A stretch of 64,000 bases of DNA from Sarcocystis neurona. Its lineage: Eukaryota; Apicomplexa; Conoidasida; Eucoccidiorida; Sarcocystidae. Under the pieces are notes generated by a model. The model saw nothing but the letters and a program-made list of their open reading frames with translations, searched no databases and had not been told where the DNA came from. A program made the translations under genes and the position numbers. Shown here one piece after another: positions 56,500 to 64,000 of this stretch (its first letter is position 1; every line of letters starts with the position of its first letter). The stretch covers positions 524,470 through 588,469 of the forward strand of contig KL647319.1 in NCBI GenBank assembly GCA_000727475.1, written 5' to 3'.

Positions 56500-59400
56500 G
56501 CTGCTGCCGGAGGTATACTGGGTCTTAGCCCTGCATCTGCCGTCAATAAAGCTGGTTTTGATGGAGCCGCTACTGTCCGTCGCCTTAGTGGTTGTTATTT
56601 GGTGGCGCAGTCGTTGTTGCCTCTCTGCAGAATGCGCGGTAATCGGCATATAAACGGAAGGAAGCACAAAAAAACTTTTCCTACACTGTGGACGCAGGAG
56701 GGAGGAACTAGATCTGTCAGATAAGTTAGTTGCTTAGCGTTCCGAAAAGTCGACAGAAAAATTTGAAAGCTCTCAGCACTGATGCATGGGGAGCCAGCGA
56801 CTACCACGTGCAGTCGGAAATATTAACGCATAACGCGGCTCCGATCGGCGACATTAGAGAGGAAAAAAGTACCACGACATGCCGTAGCGGACGACGAGTT
56901 GTAGAAGCCGCCGGTAAACTGAAGAGTCACAGTTAAAAGTGAAAAGAAAAGGGAAGTGTGAGCTTGATAAGACCATTCTCTGCGCGGTACAGGTACATCG
57001 CTCGTTATTGTCCGTTAGACTTATACTTACGCGGAACGAAAGAGGTACGAGGACGCGAAGACAATAAGGAGACAGAGGCACCGTTTTCTCCGTCGTCTGT
57101 CACTTGAGCGAAGCAGCGTGCCTTTGTGTCAACTCATATGATAGAAAGGTGCATGTCTAGGAGACAGGTCCATGCGCGATCGGACTACATTTATATAGTG
57201 CGAACTCTATTTTCACGACACCATGTAAGAATGCCTAGTGGCACAGGGGAAATGAGTGACTAGGTTACAAATATGCACACGCACACACAAATCGGCATGT
57301 ATTCCGGCTACAACGGAACGTAGAGAATAATGGCGCAGAACTTCGCGACTTTTTCAGCACAGCAAAGGCCCGCGCGACGACTGGGGAGGGCGACGTTAGC
57401 GCATACATCTGTCCCAGTTTGCCTGCGACATTTCCAACCGCAGAAAATGTCAATAAAGACAGGTTCTTGCCTCAAGTACTTTGTCTGTGTCAATCAATAC
57501 GGGGAAACCACAAGTTACAAACTCAGAAATTGAAGCCGCCACGCATGCAACCGCACGAACACGGAAGAGCGTAGTAGCGACCTAATAAGACAGATATAAC
57601 AACAAGAGGGGGAAAAGCACTCCTACGTCGGACGTTTGTAGGCGAGATACCTGAACTGACGCCGTTCAGTGGAAACGCACACGATAAAAGTGAAAATGTA
57701 GCAGGCGGGAGAACATGGGAAAAACCAGCGCAGGGAGAGGGACAGGAGTCGAGGAGAGTCGCGCGTCGGACACGGAGGGGTGGCACTGCCGACGTGTACA
57801 CACATTGCATGACTCTGCCAAGTCACTAGCTGTGTGCTATTGGCTAAAGTGGCAGCTCAATAATGGCCGGGCGCCATGTTGTTTGAAAAGGTGCCGAAGA
57901 CGCCGTTTGGCTTCTTTAAAACTAGCTGCGTAACGTGGCTTCAAAGTTTGAATGGGAACGTTCGAACTACTGAACTCGGTTGCTGCGGGTGTACATACAC
58001 TGCACTTGGGAGCCCCGAGGAAGCGGGGACACCTGCTATCCTCAAAGTTTTCTTATCTATTGGTCAGTTCTCAAGGTAATCTTAAGTATCCAGTGTTTAT
58101 TGCCACAAAATGAGTTCGAAAGGAGCTTGCTGCTTTCTCCGCTGGTCAGGCTGCAGCCCCGTCTAGCGATGGCAGATGTGGGACAAGAGCAATGCTGAAT
58201 GAACTATCTTCGTTCCACAGTTCGGGGGATAGGGAGCTGACTCCCTGCATTTGTCAGGTGTCGGTGATTGAACGAGGCTTTGAAGGTTGCAGGACTGGTA
58301 TCCTGTGATGCAGGACAGCTGCCGTGTGCTACTGAAGAAGGAATTACAGCTCGTGCACAGAACAGTACATGGGATTACGGCCTCGGCGCACAGGTCATTC
58401 CCTCATGCTGAAAGTAGTGTGTTGTCTATCCGCTCGACAATACAGCAAATGAAGACTACGACGTCGTTCCCACCCGACGCACGATGAAGCAGTTGACACG
58501 TGCATAACGAGTACGAATTCGCGAAGCTGGCCCACTCACACAGGGATCTGGTTATTAAAAAATACGTGTGGAAGCACGTACAATGATCGTGACATGTTTT
58601 TGAAGCAAAATATGTGAAGCGTTCGTAGAAACAAAGAGACGTAGTGTGACTATCAGAGAAAAGCGTGTTTGGTGTGCCGACAGAAAAGAAGAGCACCTAT
58701 AATGAACGCGATATACACAGGCGGGTAGAGGTGACACCCGTGAACACTGATAGTAAAAATGGCGCCGGCGAAAGGTGGAACCCCCTCTTATTGCCTGCAA
58801 ACGCTTGTTGGAAATACTCTAAGGAGAAAAAATAGTCATCAACCATGTGAATCAACTCTGTCGTACGACTGCATACGTGTGGCGGCCATGTATAGACATC
58901 AGGCGCACCACTGCGGGGGAAGGCGAAGTAACAAACGTGGTGTACACTTTTAGTTCGCCAGAAAGTAATCATTGTACAGCGTATGTCACCGACTGTAAAC
59001 ATCGTGAACTTAGGATACACTGCTCGACTCGCTGTCTTCGTGCTCCTTGAAATATTGTAAAGTTTTGTAGCTGAGGAGGCATATGTTTGGTCCCTAATTT
59101 TCACGTAGCACACTGTCCTCTCTAGTCACTCAAAAAAATAGGAATACAATGTGCCTGTATACAGCTAAGCAACAGTGGACGTGAAAGAGAACTAACATCA
59201 GCCACGCAGCGGTTCCCCCTCACTTTTCGTTTCACTACTGTAGTAATACCGCGGTTCGTTGGAGTAGTTTGTATGGGCTCAGTGGCTTCTCTCTGTTTTT
59301 GTGTGGTGTTTGCTACTGCGGGCACTCGATGCGGCGAACCAGGAAAGCTTACAATGCACAAAGAGAGAAGCGGACACATAGTACATCGCACACTCTCAAT

Positions 59401-59800
59401 CCACCTAATGTCGCCTATACGTATACCTAACGAGATAATATGAGGTGTGCTACATATTTGAAGGCTTCCTTTGTACGCGTATGAATGGCTCACGCGCACA
59501 GGTACCTGTGCAGGGGTGATGCTTCCGCTCATGCGTATAGCCATACTCGTCTGCACGCAGCTGCCTGTGTGACTAAGTATACGCTTCTGTGCATATACAG
59601 CTGTTTTACGTACGACTGTGCCAACACAGTCTCACGCGAATGCGCCTGCAGCTGTACGTCATACACACGTGGAACGTGGCTACATATCTCCACATACATT
59701 CTCAAGACACCGGTGCCCTGTCGCCTGCCTCGAACTTTGCAAGGCAGCCTGCGTGGAAAAAACAAAACCGCGTGAGTCTGAAAAGACAAATGGCTGTCAT
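56500..59800. other. Repeat-poor 3 kb with no supported gene
   Basis: CAG/CTG and TATA repeats are nearly absent here. Frames reach 138-144 codons on the minus strand (58697-59113, 59122-59556) but show no domain, no convincing splice pairs and unremarkable codon content. Could be intergenic DNA, a non-coding RNA, or a decayed element. Confidence 0.4.
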
Positions 59801-59809
59801 ATGTCTATA

Positions 59810-60460
59810 GCAGTAGTGCTACAAAAAGTAGATGCAGTAGCAGTAGCAGCAACTGGCTGAAGAGCACCACCCTCAGATCAGGCAGAAACAGCAGCAACAT
59901 TTTCTTCGTAGCAAGCCACAACACACGCAGCGGCCGCAGCAACGTCTTTGAAGGAATCTTTCTTTCTTCGTAGCAGCACCAGGGACAGAAACAAGTCCAC
60001 CGCGAGAGTGAGCACTGACAGCACCAGGATGCAGGCGGCAGCATTGACTGCAGGAGTCCAGCTAGAAAGAGAACAGCAACGTAAAGCGGTGCGCTAAACC
60101 AGGAGCAGTAACGCAGCATGCTGCTAGAGCAAACAAATCGGTAGCAGCGGCGCCACTAGATCAGCGCCAGCACCAAAAGTGCGCGTCTTCGCTGCAGCAG
60201 TAATTCCAATACGAGTGCCAGCGCGAATGCCAGCAGCAGCAGCAGCGATGCCGGTGATAGCAGCAACAGCAAAAAAGACAGGAGCAGGTGGTGAGCGGAA
60301 ACTGGCAGTGACAGCACCGTAACACAGCGACACCTGCAGCAGCCTGTGCGGGTCCACCACACGTCGAGGCGAGACTCAGCTGGTTTAACTACAACTACCG
60401 TACTGCAGCCGTGGCCGAGGCTGTTAACGGCTAACCGTTGTCGATTGAACAATCATCTAT
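59810..60460. other. CAG-rich stretch, no supported gene
   Basis: Interrupted CAG/GCA on plus. A minus frame (60156-60452) and a plus piece near 60380-60430 are open but unsupported. Confidence 0.4.
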
Positions 60461-61180
60461 ACCAGTAGAACAGAATAGGACTTTGGTTAGTTAACTCCAG
60501 AACTTCGTCCCGCGGTCCAGCTTTCAGCACGCACGCGGAGGGGTTCTGCGTTCTCCTTACTGCGTCAAAATCTTAAATAGTGAACGCCGTGTATACCTGT
60601 GCAGCTAAGGCACACTTTTAGCGACCTGCGCTGCCTTTTCCTGCCGTTGACCCAGGGTAGTCAACAAAATTTCGTGCTGCCACCGAATGTGCTGGCCGCG
60701 TGGACTTGCGCATAAATGACAAGCAAGTGCATAGCGGTCAAGATGCACAAAATAAAGTCCTCTTTAACGTGTCGTCTGTTTCCCTACATCTGTGTGTGTA
60801 TCCTGTTGCGTACGCACGGACAGACATAAACATGTACATCGGAGGGGTGCGTCACTGCAGCAGCGTCGGTTACAACGTATAGCAAGAGGAAGACATGTTC
60901 TACTAAGTAAGGAGTACCAGAGTAAAAAGCGACACTATGATCAACGCCTGAGTAGTCTTTAGTCAGTGGGATTATCAAATTGCTTGCGCTTGTGTGTGTG
61001 CGCCTGGACGCAGCGAATGAACAAAGTATACCCCCAATACACAGAGAGCTACAACGATAGGGGAGCTACAGGCAAATAAGGACCTGAATACTCTACGTTT
61101 GCAAACACACATACACACACGTATGTGCTTACTCACATCCACACTAAATGTGAGACTCCGATCTGCAGTGCGCACTGCAG
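60461..61180. other. Repeat-poor stretch, nothing recognised
   Basis: No long frame, repeat or RNA-like feature was seen. Confidence 0.4.
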
Positions 61181-62170
61181 ATATAACGCTGCACGCACTG
61201 CTGGAGACCTCAAAGCGGCTGTAGTCTCGAGGCGCCCATGTACTCGGCCCATAAATGGGATCGAGAACGGCGTGGACAGATGGCTACGACGAGGCTTCTA
61301 GCGGGAACGCAGCGGCAGAGGAGAGGGTAGACGCAGCACGCACACACTAGTGGAATGCATGTGAACAACTCCTTGCCCGACTGCGCTGCACTAATTTGGC
61401 ACCGCGTGTTCGTACAAGCTACGCGTGTGTGTCGCCCCGCGTGGCCGTGTCCGAACGCGTAGCAGGCCTGAAAAAGCCGGCAGACCGTAGAAGCGCGGAT
61501 CTGAAGACACATGCAGACAGCGCTTTGCAGGCGCTGTGGGCACTGCACGCACGCGCGCGCCGTGGCATTCACAAGTACACGGTGGTGTTGCATGCTGCAT
61601 CAGCAAGCGTACGCGCACGTCCTCCATTTAAAGGCCGCATATAAGCGGACACGCAGCGGCAGCAGCTGCACATGGCGGCAGCAGAGCAATTCAAGCGGAA
61701 CACGTGCGCCTGCGTGCGCGACTGCGTAGGTAATGCATGCGTGCCAGGGGTGTCCGCTGGAAAATCGAAATTCCGCGGTGACTGCATGCAGCGGCTACAG
61801 TGACGTACACAGTCTGTGCGTGTCAGCAAACGCAAGTGACATGCGGTGCCTGCAGGCAGGCGTCGCACGCACGTTCAGCGACATGCGTTACAGGCAGTGC
61901 GCGCTGTGGGCGGACGAGCCGCGTATGCGTGGACGACGACGCTCCTAGGCAAGGGGCTGCATGTTGCATGCGCGAATATATTCGTGAAACAGCTACGCGT
62001 GCAGCACGTCCTACGCATGCACGAACACATCTGTACGAGGCCACTTGGCTGCACCCCACTGGATGTGTGCGCGTGTCTCGGGCTGGCTGCACATGAGACG
62101 TGTGCCACAACTTCTGGCATGCATGCAGCGACAACAGGTGCCCCGGTGCCAGGGGATCTGCTGCTGCTTC
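61180..62170. repeat. GCATGC/TGCAGGC-rich dispersed repeat
   Basis: Dense GCATGC, CGCACG, TGCAGGC and one TGCATGCA (62120-62127) with no clean period; higher GC than flanks. All frames are open for 80-140 codons because of composition. Resembles 41.3-41.9 kb. Confidence 0.5.
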
Positions 62171-62777
62171 CGCCAGGAGTTTGACAAACACTTCCACTTC
62201 TGTTTTTGCTGCTCGCACCTGCTACTGCTGGCGGTGGTCTCACGGGCTGCTCGCGCCCCACCTCAACGTTTTTATAGCGGGCCGGTAAGCGCACGAATGT
62301 ACGCACGCACAGACCGTCTCTTCATTCACAGAGAGCTGCAGTGACTGCAGCTGCTGTTGCTGTTGTAGCACCAGCTTGTCTGCTGCCGCTGCTGTTGCTC
62401 CGGTTCCACCATATGTGCTGCTGCTCTTCTGCTGCTGCGCTTACTTCGTTGTAGCAGTCGCCGCTGGCGTGTACATCCCAGTATATATGAGATGTTGAGT
62501 TTCACAGCCTCATTCTCCTGCTGCTGCGAAACTGTCTTCACTACGTCGCTGTCATTGCCGCTGCTGCTGCACCCGTGTGCTGCTCCTGCGAGGTACGTGG
62601 CACGCCTGTTGCTGCTGCTGCTGCTGGCACTGCTGCGGCCGCTGATGCTGTTGCTGCTGCAGCAGCATCCACTCTGTTGTTGCTGCAGGTGCAGCCGCTT
62701 TGCTGCTGCGGGTCCTGCCCCTGCTGCAACTTCTGCTGCTGTTGGTGCTGCCAGGCACTCCGCTGCGGCACGTGCCG

Positions 62778-63694
62778 CTACTCTTGGGCATCGACGTCTT
62801 GCGACTGATCTGTGCTGCACCTCCATACTTTCACAGTCCCGTCAAGCGACCCTGCAGCAGCAGCAGCAACAGCAGCAGCAACCGCATCAGCAGCAGCAAC
62901 CGCATCAGCAGCAGCAGCGCCTGCAGCGGGAGCGACCGCAGGACCGCCCCCGGCAGCAGCCGCAACAGCGACTGCAACACCCACAAACAACGGTGCAAAC
63001 AGCAGGACCCTCGTAGCAAAAGCGACAGCAGCAACGGCGCAGCAACAGCAACAGCACAGTAACAGCAACAGCACAGTAATAGCAACAGCACAGTAACAGC
63101 TACAGCGCAGTAATAGTCGCAGTATTAGCAGAAGCAGAAGTATGAATATCAGCTCTCAAACCACTGCGAAGGACGAAAGCAGAGGCAGCAGCCCCAGCAG
63201 GAGCGACAGACATGCACGTTAGAATGTGCATGACGTAAAGGAGCCTACTGGCACCCCGACGTGAACGTATAGATATGTATATACACACACATGCACATGT
63301 TGTCTTTGCAGACGTGCGTGCACGCATGTGAATAGGTGAATACAAAGACTATTCCGCACATATACGTGTGTATATATATATACGTATACAGACAGATATA
63401 AAGACTGCCTACATACACACACACACACACGTATATATGCTTATCTGTGTGTGTATATATATAGAGAGAGGTATGGAGATATGAATTCGTATACACGTAT
63501 CTGCGACCGTTGAAAAGGCGACTTTGCATATAAGGATCTGCAGATATATTTATCCGAGAGAAAGATAAAAATATGTGAGTACAAGTGAGAAGCCTTGGTC
63601 TTACCGCTGGCGAACAGACGCAGTGCGGCGCTGCTGAAACCGAGGCACGTAACGAACTGCGAGTGTGCTGTTGCCAGCACTCGCTCGCATGCGG
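62778..63694 (-). CDS. WD40-repeat protein, last two exons (5' end outside window)
   Basis: Exons 63694-63605 and 62851-62778, joined AGCG|GTAAGA to TGCTGCAG|GGTCG in phase 1. They encode ATAHSQFVTCLGFSS, ALRLFASG and then SLDGTVKVWRC before a short tail DVDAQE and TAG. The H-x5-CLGF, ASGSLDGTVKVW pattern is a textbook WD repeat (D strand and terminal V-W; His instead of GH). It is the final blade segment of a beta-propeller, a protein-interaction scaffold; which WD protein cannot be told from one blade. An alternative donor after GTATGGAG (GTGCAG) could extend the gene. The upstream exon must begin with an intron crossing about 63712-64000. Confidence 0.83.
62854..63120. repeat. CAG array (plus) in the WD40 intron
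   Basis: Sense CTG ending exactly at the acceptor of the last WD40 exon. Includes ACAGTAACAGC units at 63050-63110. Confidence 0.85.
63240..63580. repeat. TATATA/CACACA microsatellite in the WD40 intron
   Basis: AT-rich and (CA)n DNA (63413-63430) between the two WD40 exons. Confidence 0.8.
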
Positions 63695-63711
63695 CTGAAC
63701 AACGGCAGAAG

Positions 63712-63942
63712 CACACACCCAGCGGCAGCAACGGCACTGGAGCAGCAACAAGATAGCAGCAGCAGCAGCTGGAGTACAAGACAACAGGGGAGAAGAACGA
63801 CAAGGAGCAGCAGCGGCAGCACGGCAGCAGCGGCAGCACGGCAGCAGCGGCAGCACGGCAGCAGCGGCAGCACGGCAACAGCAGCAACACGGCAGCAGCA
63901 GCAGCAGCACAGCAGCAGCAGCAGCACAGCAGCAGCTGGAAT
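63712..63942. repeat. CAG/CAGCGG array with 15-bp periodicity
   Basis: GGCAGCACGGCAGCA-type units at 63810-63880, then pure CAG. Sense CTG before the acceptor of the WD40 exon at 63694. Confidence 0.85.
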
Positions 63943-63945
63943 ACA

Positions 63946-64000
63946 ATGTGCCTGTGGAGGAGAATGAGAAGTTGCGGCAGGAGCAGCAGCAGCAGCAGCA
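63946..64000 (+). other. Coding-like segment at the right edge
   Basis: Reads LEYNVPVEENEKLRQEQQ on plus, a plausible Gln-rich helix, but may be chance inside the intron of the minus WD40 gene. Truncated by the window end. Confidence 0.18.

Noticed and set aside
59850..60452. Additional WD40 exon downstream of 62778
   Set aside because: No GH/WD signature and no phase-compatible splice pair; the WD40 frame already ends with TAG at 62778.
61396..62306. Overlapping frames up to 143 codons on both strands
   Set aside because: Created by GC-rich GCATGC/CGCACG repeats lacking stops; all phases open equally.

Overview
The window looks like nuclear DNA of a coccidian apicomplexan, most likely an Eimeria species. 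It is saturated on both strands with CAG/CTG trinucleotide arrays of the kind that encode Gln, Ser and Ala runs. It also has long TATATA/CATATG microsatellite tracts, multi-exon genes with tiny exons in kilobase introns, and an assembly gap at 10173-10690. No bacterial, phage, CRISPR, rRNA or tRNA feature was found. The genus is inferred from composition and gene content; Cyclospora or another close relative is possible.

Four genes are supported by protein-family similarity with exons that join in phase. (1) Minus strand, 12430 to 550: an SRSF1/ASF-type SR splicing factor in six exons (636 aa), with an extra RS-rich domain before RRM1. (2) Plus strand, 30931 to 38370: an EF-hand protein with a canonical DPDGNGFLNFEE loop, at least six exons, a 30-nt micro-exon and phase-1 introns. 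Its N-terminal part may be the low-complexity ORF at 27235-28959. (3) Minus strand, 55684 to 47582: a Gdt1/TMEM165 (UPF0016) cation transporter in six exons (363 aa), with both E-x-G-D-[KR]-[ST] motifs and a GC-AG intron at the first. (4) Minus strand, entering from the right edge to 62778: the last two exons of a WD40-repeat protein.

Weaker candidates are exons chosen by splice sites, phase and composition. They are a two-exon plus gene at 18639-20265, a plus exon at 14715-14827, a possible organelle-targeted protein at 24909-25603, minus exons at 38936-39462 and 40477-40704, a Cys-rich plus exon at 46455-46592, and a few lone open frames.

Layout: 0.5-12.4 kb SR gene; 12.4-18 kb repeat-rich with scattered exon-like frames; 18.6-20.3 kb small plus gene; 20.3-23 kb CTG minisatellites with ambiguous frames; 23-24.9 kb pyrimidine-rich, repeat-free DNA resembling promoter or 5' UTR; 25.5-27.1 kb AT-rich satellite; 27.2-38.4 kb EF-hand gene; 38.9-47 kb minus and plus exon candidates among GCATGCA-rich repeats; 47.6-55.7 kb Gdt1 gene; 55.7-62.7 kb no supported gene; 62.8-64 kb WD40 gene.

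The most interesting structural signal is that repeat orientation follows gene structure. Acceptors usually sit at the end of a sense-strand CTG array (ending TGCTGCAG), and several introns begin with sense CAG and end with sense CTG, so they could fold donor towards acceptor. Because stop codons are rare in these arrays, most long frames here are artefacts. Frames were called only when splice sites, phase or family motifs agreed.
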